A DNA stretch of 64,000 nucleotides from Mesorhizobium sp. M3A.F.Ca.ET.080.04.2.1 (GCF_003952525.1 NZ_CP034451.1:3782001-3846000); one strand, 5' to 3'. Shown: positions 1 to 8,057, numbered from the stretch's first letter. Numbers and translations are program-made. Notes: a model not told the origin generated them from the letters alone.

Positions 1-182
1 CAATGAAACCTCGCTCGACGAGCCGCCGTCTCTACTGTCTCCGGCCTCACGCGGTTGAAGCGAACAGCGCAGCAGCTACTGTTCCGCACAACTCGGATGG
101 CAATTGGGACAAGTCCGCACATGTCGTCACGTACGCTGAACGCCGCAGGTACAGCCAAACTGGGGCGGGGCGTTTCTGCCGT

Positions 183-232
183 TTTGATAGAATTCTATCA
201 AACTGACAATTTTCCTTGCATAAATGCAAGGA
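183..232. promoter_or_regulatory. Two adjacent palindromes upstream of nifA
   Basis: Positions 183-202 form a perfect 20-bp palindrome (TTTGATAGAATTCTATCAAA). Positions 213-232 form a second inverted repeat with 9-nt arms and a 2-nt centre (TCCTTGCATAAATGCAAGGA). Their centres are 30 bp apart, about three helical turns, so a dimer on each would sit on the same DNA face. They lie about 300 bp before nifA. In M. loti R7A nifA2 is activated by the LacI/GalR-family protein FixV encoded upstream, so these are candidate FixV operators; that link is inference. The first differs from a FixK/FNR box, which has four rather than eight bases between TTGAT and ATCAA. Confidence 0.5.
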
Positions 233-469
233 GAGCTCGGTTGACTCCCCTCCTTTCTTGTCAAGGATGAGTTTGCAGGCTGCGGTGCGGCAGAAGCCGG
301 ACAGAACAGCGACCGGTCGAGTAAAGGCCTGCGCAAACCGCATATTGCGAGCGCCCGCGCGGAGGAAGACGCTCGTCCTGGTGAAAGGCAACGATGCTCA
401 GGCGCCATTGCCATTTGCCGAGGGCGTCCGCGCGCCGAAAATTTCGAAGCAACAAAGGTGAGATCGAGA

Positions 470-559
470 ATGATGATGACGAAATACAACACAGCTCACC
501 GTCCAGTGCAGTTCTACCGGCGGGTGGCGGAGTGGGATGGGCTGCCAAATGGAACGTAA
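470..559 (+). CDS. Possible 29-residue leader ORF overlapping the nifA start
   Basis: An ATG at 470 with a good ribosome-binding sequence (AAAGGTGAG, 456-464) opens a 29-codon frame that ends in TAA at 557-559, after the first candidate nifA start codons (537 and 549) and in another frame. The overlap would allow translational coupling to nifA. It could instead be the remnant of a longer N-terminus that lost its frame. The peptide is not recognised and shows no domain. Whether it is translated is not known. Confidence 0.3.
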   Translation: MMMTKYNTAHRPVQFYRRVAEWDGLPNGT

Positions 560-1595
560 AAAGATCAGCAAGGAGATGCTTGGCGATAGTCAGGCGCTGC
601 GCAAGCTGCGTGAGCACCTTGTCAAGGTGGCCAAGGCGAAGACTACGGTCCTGTTGCGAGGTGAATCCGGAACCGGTAAGGAGCTGGTTGCCAAAGCCAT
701 TCACGAGCTCTCGCCTCGCGCCAAGCAGCCCTTCATCAAGGTCAATTGCGCGGCGCTCACCGAGACGCTTCTGGAATCTGACTTGTTCGGTCATGAGAAG
801 GGTGCCTTCACCGACGCGAGCAGTTTGCGCAAGGGGCGCTTTGAGGCTGCCGACAAAGGCACATTGTTTCTGGACGAGATTGGCGAAATATCAGGTTCGT
901 TCCAGGCTAAGCTGCTGCGTGTCCTGCAGGAGCAGGAGTTTGAGCGCGTCGGCAGCAACCACACCATTAAAGTTGATGTTCGCGTGATTGCCGCAACGAA
1001 CAGGGACTTGGAAACGGCAGTTCAACGCAAGGAGTTCCGGCAAGACCTCTATTATCGCATCAACGTCGTCACTTTACGCGTGCCGGCATTGCGCGAAAGG
1101 CGAGGTGATATTCCGCTCTTGGCCGCTCAGTTTCTCAAGAATTTCAATACTGAGAATGATCACACGCTGACCTTCGCTCCCGAAGCGATTGAGGTGCTAA
1201 TGAACTGCGAATTTCCAGGCAACATCCGAGAGCTCGAAAACTGCGTTCAACGGACGGCAGTTCTGGCGACGGGTCCATCAATCCTCAGAACTGACTTTGC
1301 CTGTTACGCGGATCAGTGCTTGGCCGCGGCGCTGTGGAAGAACGGACCGCCGACGTCAGAGAAGTCGACTACGATCCAGCCTTCCGCCGCCTGTGCCGCC
1401 CCGCCCGTCGGCGACGGGCAAGCGCCGATAGGCCCTGCCACGAGTCGTGGTAGGGTGCCCGATGCCGATACGGTCATTGCTGCCATGGAAAAGTGTGGCT
1501 GGGTGCAGGCAAAGGCGGCGCGCCTGCTCGGTTTGACCCCGCGCCAGATCGGCTACGTGCTGAGAAAACGCGGTATCGAGATCAAGCGTCTCTGA
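537..1595 (+). CDS. nifA: Nif-specific sigma-54 activator NifA, GAF domain absent
   Basis: Transcriptional activator that binds TGT-N10-ACA sites and drives sigma-54 promoters of nif/fix genes. The 352-residue product starts almost at the central AAA+ domain: Walker A GESGTGKE at 42-49, sigma-54 contact loop at 89-94, Walker B FLDE at 111-114. The rhizobial oxygen/metal-sensing cysteines C-X11-C-X19-C-X4-C are at 224, 236, 256 and 261, and a FIS-type helix-turn-helix occupies about 310-350. Full-length NifA is usually well over 500 residues with an N-terminal GAF domain; here the same frame carries three stops at 471-479, so no GAF domain precedes it. The contact loop reads GAFTDA rather than the usual GAFTGA. 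ATG 537 has GGAG a few bases upstream; ATG 549 is the alternative. By comparison with M. loti R7A this is the nifA2 type. Identification as NifA is firm. Confidence 0.93.
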   Translation: MGCQMERKKISKEMLGDSQALRKLREHLVKVAKAKTTVLLRGESGTGKELVAKAIHELSPRAKQPFIKVNCAALTETLLESDLFGHEKGAFTDASSLRKGRFEAADKGTLFLDEIGEISGSFQAKLLRVLQEQEFERVGSNHTIKVDVRVIAATNRDLETAVQRKEFRQDLYYRINVVTLRVPALRERRGDIPLLAAQFLKNFNTENDHTLTFAPEAIEVLMNCEFPGNIRELENCVQRTAVLATGPSILRTDFACYADQCLAAALWKNGPPTSEKSTTIQPSAACAAPPVGDGQAPIGPATSRGRVPDADTVIAAMEKCGWVQAKAARLLGLTPRQIGYVLRKRGIEIKRL

Positions 1596-1767
1596 AACAA
1601 CCCGCCGAGCAAGAGCTGGAGCAGGTCAAGCATTGGTGCTCTGGCGAGCCCATCGGCCAGGCTTACGAAGTGGGTGTGAACAGCGCTGCCAAGATTCCGG
1701 CCGTGTGCTTTCTACCACGTAGTCATACTGGGGCTCTGCGACTGACAAACTAAAAAGGAGTAATCCT

Positions 1768-1917
1768 ATGGCTAGTAACTTCGCTCTACACCGCAAGGCA
1801 AATCAATTCGACGTGCCTGGATCCAGAAATAATCGATGTATTATTGGTGACACGCCAGCATGCGTAGAGGCGACGCGCAGATCTCCGCTGGCGGGACCTG
1901 GTCGATACATTAGCTGA
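1768..1917 (+). CDS. Small hypothetical protein, 49 aa
   Basis: An ATG at 1768 follows a strong ribosome-binding sequence (AAAAAGGAG, 1752-1760) and opens a 49-codon frame. It lies 170 bp after nifA on the same strand. The product is rich in Arg, Asn and Pro, with no membrane segment or recognisable motif. The strong initiation site is the main support. The remaining 260 bp up to nodL hold no other convincing gene, so this may be the stump of a lost one. Confidence 0.35.
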   Translation: MASNFALHRKANQFDVPGSRNNRCIIGDTPACVEATRRSPLAGPGRYIS

Positions 1918-2177
1918 TGGCTTACCGCTCGATATCACGCAATCTGAGATGGGCATGAAAGTGAGTTCGACCGCTGGACAGTTGCCGACCTCGTCAGGTA
2001 TTGGCCCCTGCGACCGGTTGATCTGCGATATCCAAATTCGCGGAAGTTGGTCGAGACGAAACTGTCGCCCCGGCTCGTGACCGACCGCGCGCCCGGCAAG
2101 ACCGAGTTACAAAGTTGCCGAGGCAGTTTGATGTGCGTTCCTGCATCACTGTACGGGACACGACCTGACGGGAGACT

Positions 2178-2744
2178 ATGATGCGTAGCCAAAAAGAAAA
2201 GATGCTCGCAGGCGAGTTTTACAATGCGGCGGATCCGGAGATCCAAGCTGACCTGTTGGCCACCGGGGCTTGGCTCAAGCGGTACAATGATACGCTGGGG
2301 CAGACCACGGGGCATTGGCATGAGCTTTTGTCCGAGCGGCTGGGAGAGGTTGGGCGCGGAACGGTCATCCGTCCGCCCTTTTTTTGCGACTACGGATTCA
2401 ATATCCGCATTGGAGCCAATGCCTACATCAACTTCAACTGCGTTATTCTTGACGTGGTAGAGGTCAAAATCGGGCAAGGAACGGCAATTGGGCCTGCTGT
2501 GCAGATTTATACCGCCGATCATCCACATGATGCCGAGCAGCGGCAGGCCGGCCTGCAGGTCGGGCGTCCTGTTCACATTGGCAGCCGTGTCTGGATCGGC
2601 GGTGGAGCAATCATTCTGCCTGGCGTCACGATTGGTGATAATGCAGTGGTAGGCGCTGGCTGCGTGGTCACACGAGATGTTCCCGCCGGGGCAAAGGTAG
2701 TGGGAATTCCTGCTCGCGTGGCCGACCCACATAAACAGGCATAA
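2178..2744 (+). CDS. nodL: Nodulation acetyltransferase NodL
   Basis: O-acetyltransferase of the left-handed beta-helix family (maltose/galactoside acetyltransferase type); in rhizobia NodL adds an acetyl group to the non-reducing terminal glucosamine of the lipochitooligosaccharide Nod factor. The 188-residue length is typical. Residues 1-55 are the helical N-terminal region (KEKMLAGEFYNAADPEI), and the rest is hexapeptide repeats with the acetyl-CoA/active-site segment YTADHPHD and the C-terminal GGGAIILPGVTIGDNAVVGAG coil. Start is ATG 2178 (or 2181) behind GGGAGACT. I found no convincing nod box in the 260 bp upstream, so how it is expressed is unclear. Confidence 0.9.
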   Translation: MMRSQKEKMLAGEFYNAADPEIQADLLATGAWLKRYNDTLGQTTGHWHELLSERLGEVGRGTVIRPPFFCDYGFNIRIGANAYINFNCVILDVVEVKIGQGTAIGPAVQIYTADHPHDAEQRQAGLQVGRPVHIGSRVWIGGGAIILPGVTIGDNAVVGAGCVVTRDVPAGAKVVGIPARVADPHKQA

Positions 2745-3051
2745 TCAACCTCGTTGACCCTGGAGGTGCATGCGAACTGTCGAAACTGTGCCGAATTTTT
2801 GTCGAAGCCATTGAGCGCTGCATATGTTGTCGCGACTCGGGCGCTTCAGTTCTTTTGCCACGGGGGTCACAAGATCATGTGCGTAATGCCGCCGCAACGT
2901 GCTCACGTCCCGCAGCAGCGGACCCTTTCACATCGCCCAACGAATTCAGAGCCTACGTTGTGCTGCCACTAGCATTACTACTCACGAATGTATTCCCAAC
3001 TGAGTTTTCGCCCTTGGAGGCAAGCAGCGACTCACCAGCAATCGCCGGCCA
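2745..3051. other. Intergenic, no gene recognised
   Basis: The 307 bp between the convergent nodL and SIR2-like genes hold only short open frames without ribosome-binding sites or family resemblance. I see no clear terminator hairpin or repeat. Confidence 0.5.
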
Positions 3052-3945
3052 TTAATCCTGGCTAGCATCGACCCCGACGAGGCGAGCCGCGGCGTTGCGG
3101 ATCGGCATGTCGATGACCGTGATTGCGCCTTCGGCAAGGAAACGACGTTCGTTTCTGGTCAGCGTAGCCGAATCGATCACCGCAAAATGTGGGCCAGTGG
3201 AGCGCTTCATCAGCTGTCTGGCATATGTGCGCAGCATCTGATCGTTGAAGCGGCAGCCCACGAAGAAAAAACCCCGGTTGACGCGCCGTTGCTTCACCGC
3301 GTCCGGGATCGGCGTCTGGATATCAATTTCGGTTAGGACTTCGACGTAATCGGAATCAGCCACGAGGAAGTTTGCCGCCGGCCTGACGCTGCCGTGCGGC
3401 GCATAGAGCACCGTCCTAGCCACTTGTTCGGCCTCGAGTTCTGTTCCTGACAAATCGTAAGTTCTCGTCCAGATGTTACCGATTCCGGTCGCGCGCGTCG
3501 TTCCTTGTATCTCGACAACGTCTGTTTGGCCGGCCTCTGCAAGGGCTGCTCGCATGGCGCCATCGTACCAGCTGTCGATGATGACAGACAGTTGAAGGGT
3601 TGCGAGCCAGGCGTGAAGAACGGTCGGCTCGGCGGGGGCTGCGAATATCTCCGCCATCCACGCTTGGAGAGTCCGACGATGTCGGCGCTGCTCGATAAAC
3701 TGCGCGACCGACCACATATTGGTGCGAATCCTGGAAGGGGCAGGCGCCCGCTTGTTGAGGGCCGCGGCGACATCTTCAGGGGTGCAAGGTACAGGTGATT
3801 CCGGTGGGTTAAGCTGCAGAAGACCAGGACCGAGATAGGGGATCACTCGATCGGCCTTGAGAGCGCCGTTCAGCAGGTCAATCAGTTTTTTGGCAAAACT
3901 GCCCCGGACGACGACGAGATGGTCCCAGCTCAGCATCGTGTTCAT
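3052..3945 (-). CDS. SIR2-like domain protein at end of nifB operon
   Basis: A 297-residue soluble protein resembling the SIR2-like (SIR2_2) family found next to nif genes in other rhizobia. The N-terminal part carries the Rossmann-like start VIPYLGPGLLQLNPPESP (about 34-51), which corresponds to the NAD-binding GAG-type loop. A later segment GFFFVGCRFNDQMLRTYARQL (about 222-242) matches the C-terminal Rossmann strand of such domains. Biochemical role is unknown; NAD-binding, deacetylase or NADase activity cannot be decided from sequence. It starts 34 bp after nifT behind GGAGAGGAAA, so it is very likely the last gene of nifB-fdxN-nifZ-nifT and co-expressed with nitrogenase assembly genes. 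Family placement is fairly sure, function open. Confidence 0.7.
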   Translation of the reverse strand: MNTMLSWDHLVVVRGSFAKKLIDLLNGALKADRVIPYLGPGLLQLNPPESPVPCTPEDVAAALNKRAPAPSRIRTNMWSVAQFIEQRRHRRTLQAWMAEIFAAPAEPTVLHAWLATLQLSVIIDSWYDGAMRAALAEAGQTDVVEIQGTTRATGIGNIWTRTYDLSGTELEAEQVARTVLYAPHGSVRPAANFLVADSDYVEVLTEIDIQTPIPDAVKQRRVNRGFFFVGCRFNDQMLRTYARQLMKRSTGPHFAVIDSATLTRNERRFLAEGAITVIDMPIRNAAARLVGVDASQD

Positions 3946-3979
3946 ACGCGTTTCCTCTCCGCCACTGAACCCACCGGCA

Positions 3980-4192
3980 TCAGGCCCCGTCGGAAATCTT
4001 CATCGCCTCGACGGTGATCGGCAAACGCGTGTCGCGCGGAAGGTCGGGCAGCATGAGCCGCCAACCGTTCCTGAGCGTCACGGTCCCGCCCCATAAGTCA
4101 GCGTTCTCAATCTCGGTGATCGGCTCTTCGAGATCCTTCTTGGGGACATAAGCCGACAAGCCAGTAGCGGTCCTGCGAATCATTACTTTCAT
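3980..4192 (-). CDS. nifT: NifT/FixU family protein
   Basis: Small protein (70 aa) of the NifT/FixU family, which accompanies nifB/nifZ in diazotrophs; its exact role in nitrogenase maturation is not established. The N-terminal MKVMIRRTATGLSAYVPKKDLEE and the central DLWGGTVTLRNGWRLMLPD segments are characteristic. The start codon overlaps the nifZ stop by 4 bp, showing translational coupling within nifB-fdxN-nifZ-nifT. Confidence 0.88.
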   Translation of the reverse strand: MKVMIRRTATGLSAYVPKKDLEEPITEIENADLWGGTVTLRNGWRLMLPDLPRDTRLPITVEAMKISDGA

Positions 4193-4509
4193 CCGGCTGT
4201 TCCCCCGTTGGAAATGCCTTCAGCTCCGCAGGGAACCTCGACTTTGTCGAGGCTAATGAGTTCGCGCGCTCGCATGCCGACGACCGTGCCACGATCGATC
4301 CATTCGACCGCATAGATGAAGAATTGCTGGAGAAAGGTTCCAATGTCGCGCACGTAGCCTTCGTCGCCCTTCCGCACGAGGTTTTCGCCGATCTCCTTGC
4401 CGGGATAGGTGCCGTCGTTTTTTATGTGGCGTATCGCACGGACCCGCTCACCCTGCATGAACCGTGGCGGTCTGCCGATTTCGACCTCCTGTTCGCGTCT
4501 GGACCACAT
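4189..4509 (-). CDS. nifZ: Nitrogenase P-cluster maturation protein NifZ
   Basis: NifZ takes part in P-cluster formation on the MoFe protein (known for Azotobacter). The 106-residue product has the family features PPRFMQGERVRAIRHIKNDG near residue 15, VRKGDEGYVRDIGTFLQQFFIYAVEW in the middle and the RARELISL tail. I prefer the ATG at 4509, nine bases after AAAGGA, over an upstream ATG at 4518 that directly abuts the ribosome-binding site. It lies between fdxN and nifT and overlaps nifT by 4 bp. Confidence 0.9.
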   Translation of the reverse strand: MWSRREQEVEIGRPPRFMQGERVRAIRHIKNDGTYPGKEIGENLVRKGDEGYVRDIGTFLQQFFIYAVEWIDRGTVVGMRARELISLDKVEVPCGAEGISNGGTAG

Positions 4510-4594
4510 GCTGTCCATTCCTTTCTCGAGGCTTTTGTTGTGGTCGCGGGTTGCAGGCGTCGTCGTGCGGCGAACCCGACCGTTTCGGTAGGAA

Positions 4595-4789
4595 TCAAGC
4601 GGGAACGCAGGTTTTCGGTACCGGACAGACCGACACGCATTGCTGCGTATCGAAGGCCTCCTTGCATTCGGTGCACTTGTTTGGATCGATCACATAGGCG
4701 TCGCCCTTGAACTTGATCGCTTCCGAAGGACATTCGAACTCGCAGGCCCCGCATTGGGTACATTGGGATGCGATGATCTTTAAAGCCAT
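4595..4789 (-). CDS. fdxN: 2[4Fe-4S] ferredoxin FdxN
   Basis: Small bacterial-type ferredoxin (64 aa), proposed electron donor for NifB or nitrogenase in rhizobia. Two cluster motifs are visible: [12 protein letters not shown] (C-X2-C-X2-C-X3-C, residues about 9-19) and [18 protein letters not shown], which has the widened spacing usual for nif-linked ferredoxins. It begins 29 bp after nifB behind CCAGGAGTTAG. Confidence 0.93.
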   Translation of the reverse strand: MALKIIASQCTQCGACEFECPSEAIKFKGDAYVIDPNKCTECKEAFDTQQCVSVCPVPKTCVPA

Positions 4790-4818
4790 TCTAACTCCTG
4801 GTTATCGGACGAGACGGC

Positions 4819-6300
4819 TCAGGCCGTCGCCGCTAGTGGTCTGATCCCAAACTCTGCCGCGTAAAGTGCGCTGACTGCGGTCTCGATGTAGTCATGGCCA
4901 TAGGCGTCGGTTACGCGCAGTCCAGCTCGCGAGAGTTGTTCCTTCGGGCGATTTCCGATCTTGGCGCATAGCACTATGTGTATGCCTTCGAGCGCTGCGA
5001 TGACGCCCTCGAGGATGGCGTCTTCGCCCCCGCCTCCGAGGCAATACCGCTCGACCTTCCGATGCCCGACCAAGCTGATCCCTCTAGGCGAGACTTCATA
5101 AACCTGGAATTCCTTCGCGTGGCCGAAGTGTTCGTTGACCCGTCCACCTCCCTTAGTGGCCACCGCAACCAGAAGCGACTTTTCGGAGTCTGTTGCCTTG
5201 ACCATACCGATGGCCTCGCTCCTCGCCGCCTCATGATCACGGCGCTCGTGTGCGACCACCTGCCGATAGGCCTGACGCTTGCCAGCATCGTAGGCGACAT
5301 CGTCGGGAATCCCGTCCAGCGTGAATTCCTGGCCACGATCTTCACCGAGCAGGCCGACAGCATCTGCCCGGCACTGCCGGCAGTGGCGCATCAACTTGGC
5401 GCCACCTTCAAGTCGATCCTGAAGAGCCATCATCTCCATTGCCGTTGGGCCGCGCTGCCCGATGAGTCCGTAGTGGGTACCGTGCGCCGGGTCCGAAATC
5501 AGAGGCATCACGTTGTGCAGAAACGCGCCCCGCTCCCTGACCATTTTGTTCACCTCAAACAGGTGCTGGTCGTTCACTCCAGGAATCATCACCGAGTTGA
5601 TTTTGGTGAGGATGCCGCGCGCGCTCAGCATCTCCAGGCCCAGCATCTGCCGCGCGTGCAAGATTCGAGCGGCTTCGATGCCGAAGTAGCGGCGATTTTC
5701 ATAAAAGATCCATGGATAGATCTTCGCGCCGACTTCCGGGTCGACCATGTTGATGGTGACCGTCACGTGATCAACATTCATTTCGGCAAGCTCGGCGACA
5801 TGGTCCGGCAGCACGAGCCCATTAGTGGAGACGCACAGCTTTATGTCGGGGATTTCCCTGATGACGCGGTCGAGCGTTGCCTTCGTTTTCTCCCAATCGT
5901 AACAGGCATCCCCCGGCCCAGCGATGCCAAGAACCGAAAGCTGCGGAACTTTGTTGGCAACGGCGATGACCTTGCGTAGCGCTTGGTCGGGCGTCAACTT
6001 CTCAGACACAACACCAGGCCGGCTCTCGTTGGCGCAATCGTATTTGCGATTGCAATAGTTGCACTGGACATTGCAAGCCGGCGCGACCGCCACATGCATA
6101 CGCGCGAAATAATGATGCGCTTCCTCCGAAAAGCAGGGGTGATCCTTGATCCTTTCCCAAATAGCCGGATCCCCTTCGCCCGGGCTGGTCGGCGACGAGC
6201 CGTAGGAGGACGATGCGCAGCCACCGGATTTCGCGGCTGCCAGAAAACCCTCGGATGTCGTGCTAGTCGGCCCCTCAATCGAAACTGTCGGTGAGGACAT
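4819..6300 (-). CDS. nifB: FeMo-cofactor biosynthesis radical SAM protein NifB
   Basis: Radical SAM enzyme that fuses two [4Fe-4S] units and inserts carbide to make NifB-co, the precursor of FeMo-cofactor. The product is 493 residues from the ATG at 6300. The SAM-cluster motif CNVQCNYC (C-X3-C-X2-C) is near residues 76-83, and the AIAGPGDACYDW-type and CVSTNGL segments follow. The C-terminal third (ATKGGGRVNEHFGHAKEF onward) is the NifX-like domain common in alpha-proteobacterial NifB. An in-frame ATG at 6354 lies on top of the -24/-12 promoter and is not credible as start. It heads the operon nifB-fdxN-nifZ-nifT-SIR2-like and is probably activated by NifA. Confidence 0.96.
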   Translation of the reverse strand: MSSPTVSIEGPTSTTSEGFLAAAKSGGCASSSYGSSPTSPGEGDPAIWERIKDHPCFSEEAHHYFARMHVAVAPACNVQCNYCNRKYDCANESRPGVVSEKLTPDQALRKVIAVANKVPQLSVLGIAGPGDACYDWEKTKATLDRVIREIPDIKLCVSTNGLVLPDHVAELAEMNVDHVTVTINMVDPEVGAKIYPWIFYENRRYFGIEAARILHARQMLGLEMLSARGILTKINSVMIPGVNDQHLFEVNKMVRERGAFLHNVMPLISDPAHGTHYGLIGQRGPTAMEMMALQDRLEGGAKLMRHCRQCRADAVGLLGEDRGQEFTLDGIPDDVAYDAGKRQAYRQVVAHERRDHEAARSEAIGMVKATDSEKSLLVAVATKGGGRVNEHFGHAKEFQVYEVSPRGISLVGHRKVERYCLGGGGEDAILEGVIAALEGIHIVLCAKIGNRPKEQLSRAGLRVTDAYGHDYIETAVSALYAAEFGIRPLAATA

Positions 6301-6337
6301 CAAACGGCTCCGTTGCTGGTAACGTCGCGGTTCAAGG

Positions 6338-6353
6338 TGCAAGAGCCATACCA
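6338..6353 (-). promoter_or_regulatory. Sigma-54 -24/-12 promoter of nifB
   Basis: On the minus strand TGGTATGGCTCTTGCA matches TGGCAC-N5-TTGCA with the invariant GG and GC correctly spaced. It is 38 bp upstream of the nifB ATG at 6300. Confidence 0.85.
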
Positions 6354-6424
6354 ACTGAAAAAAGCGGCTTCAGTTCACTATTCGGGTCGATATCGCATTG
6401 TGTCAGGCCGGCGCGACACAATTT

Positions 6425-6440
6425 TGTCCTGCTTGCGACA
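6425..6440 (-). promoter_or_regulatory. NifA upstream activator site of nifB
   Basis: Minus strand TGTCGCAAGCAGGACA is an exact TGT-N10-ACA and lies 72 bp upstream of the nifB -24 element. A nearby palindrome with arms TTGTGTC/GACACAA at 6398-6421 has wider spacing and may be a second, weaker protein site. Confidence 0.75.
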
Positions 6441-6525
6441 GTGCAAGTCCAAATCCGTTCAGAAGCACGAAGCACTCCTTGTCGCGCACAGGGCGCGCAA
6501 GACCACTGGCCTGACGATTGGCTCA

Positions 6526-6935
6526 TCAGGCTCTTAGAATTTCCTTCACCTCGATACTATGCCGGCGTATCGCCTAGCCGACTTGTCGCAGCTTGAGGCC
6601 GAGAATTCGAGCCGCATTAGCCTGAACCCAGCCGGCCTTCTCCATTGTGTCGATCAGCCGTCACGCTCCGTCCGCCGCGGTCTCAGCCCCCGTCCGGCCG
6701 TATCGTTAGAATCGCAAGTGGCTATCTCGTGTTCAGGGGGCGCCGATGCGCCGAACCGGCATCGTGCTGGCCCGTGAGAGCTCGTCGATGACATTGCCAC
6801 GTTCCGAAAGATTGGTTCCTTCCAGAGGAGAACGCCAAGCACGCAGTTCTCCGGCTCGGACGTTGCCGGGGAAATAGCATTGCGAGATCAGCTCAACTGC
6901 CGACGGCGCAAAGCCATGGTTCTCCATATTTCAAG
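6526..6935 (-). pseudogene. nifA: nifA remnant at the classical fixX-nifB position
   Basis: Two pieces of a NifA are preserved. Near 6840-6935 the minus strand encodes NMENHGFAPSAVELISQCYF then PGNV, matching the end of the AAA+ domain with its first sensing cysteine; a frame change follows before an ENCV-like stretch. Near 6526-6660 it encodes LIDTMEKAGWVQANAARILG and LKLRQVG, the FIS-type DNA-binding helix-turn-helix, interrupted by TAG where the intact gene has a Tyr codon. Most of the AAA+ and all of the GAF domain are gone. In other rhizobia the functional nifA sits exactly here, between fixX and nifB, so this is a decayed nifA1-type gene. Confidence 0.88.
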
Positions 6936-7345
6936 GGTAAGCGCTGTGTCCTTCCAGGAGGACCCGCGATCTGTGGGCCTGCCGATTCTGAGGTGGATCG
7001 GAGATCGGCTTGTGTCTGAACTTGAACTTACGATTGACCCTGAGCGGCAGCCTCGGCGTTTTCGAGGGTGATCAACGGCGCTGTTGGTCGGCGGCATTGG
7101 TCGATGGACGACAAGGCACGGAGTCATTCCGAGACCCTGGAGCCGACGCGGTGATCTCGGAGGTTGCCCGGCGCTACGGGCTGCGGCCGCGGCGGAACGC
7201 TCGCAAGCTTGCGACGTCGGCAGGACAGGCCACTCCCGCCTAGTGGTTTCGGTGGCGCCACCGGAACGACCCGTTGGGCCTATCCGTGCACCAGAGCTCA
7301 AGGCCACGGCCTGAGAATCGGCCGCCGCTCACCCTACTTGGTTCC
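6936..7345. other. Non-coding remnant DNA upstream of nifA remnant
   Basis: About 410 bp between the nifA remnant and the hydrolase pseudogene. Frames here resemble no family I recognise; the DNA is presumably what remains after deletion of the 5' part of nifA. Confidence 0.5.
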
Positions 7346-8057
7346 TCAGCCGACTGCGCTAAGAAGGAGAGCAACTTCCGTCGGCGCGAGGATCATTGCG
7401 TCGTGGCCAGTGGCGAGTTCCTGCCACGCCCAGCCATCCTGCTTCGCGACCCATTCTCGCGCTCCCGCCATCGGCGGGTGGAGTGGATTAGTGCAGACGA
7501 CATAGGTTCGGGGTCTGCCGTTGCCGAGCGGGTGCTCGAGCTTAAGTCCGCTTTCGTAGGTGCCTGCCGGATGCGGTGTTATCCGGCGCCGCACCCAGTC
7601 CGTGAGCGAGTGTCCCTCGGGAATGCCGAATGCTGTTGGCGGCGGAGTCGGCATGAAGATACCCCGTCCTTCCTCCGCAACCAATTTTCGACGGGCCGCG
7701 ACGATGTCGGGGGGCATGGTGCTGAATACACTTTGACCGCTCTCGACGATGGCGCTGTCGAGATAAACGAGATGGCTGATATGGTCGGGTATCCGGTCGG
7801 CGGCGCCGGTGATGCTGATGCCGCCTAGACTGTGACCGACAAGGATCACATCGCTCAGCTCTTCCGTCACAATGTGGTTGACGATGTCGGTCACGAATGT
7901 GTCGGGCGTGATGTCCTTGCACAGCAAACGTGCGCGTTCGCCGACACCTGGTCGGCGTGGTCACGTGGCATCCCATCTTGCGAAGATTGGCAGCCACGTC
8001 CCGCCAACACCATCCGCCATGCCAGGCACCATGCACTAGCACATACGTCTTTGCCAT
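7346..8057 (-). pseudogene. Alpha/beta hydrolase, frameshifted
   Basis: Two minus-strand frames together encode one alpha/beta hydrolase (about 235 aa) of the esterase/salicylate-esterase-like group. The first frame gives MAKTYVLVHGAWHGGWCWRD with the oxyanion HGxWHG region, then the frame is lost near 7945-7955. The second frame resumes with GVGERARLLCKDITPDTF and continues through the nucleophile elbow VGHSLGG, the acid region and the catalytic His segment (ATGHDAMI) to the stop at 7346. The two halves fit if a few bases were deleted between TPT and GVGE. It lies between fixX and the nifA remnant; substrate unknown. A sequencing error cannot be excluded. Confidence 0.75.

Noticed and set aside
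184..201. FixK/FNR box upstream of nifA
   Set aside because: TTGAT and ATCAA are separated by eight bases, not four.
1935..2732. Long minus-strand open frame across nodL
   Set aside because: Shadow of nodL; no family resemblance or ribosome-binding site.
2754..2972. Possible small gene after nodL
   Set aside because: No ribosome-binding site and no recognisable family.
6398..6421. Palindrome TTGTGTC-N10-GACACAA as main NifA site of nifB
   Set aside because: TGT to ACA spacing is 12; an exact TGT-N10-ACA lies a few bases further upstream.
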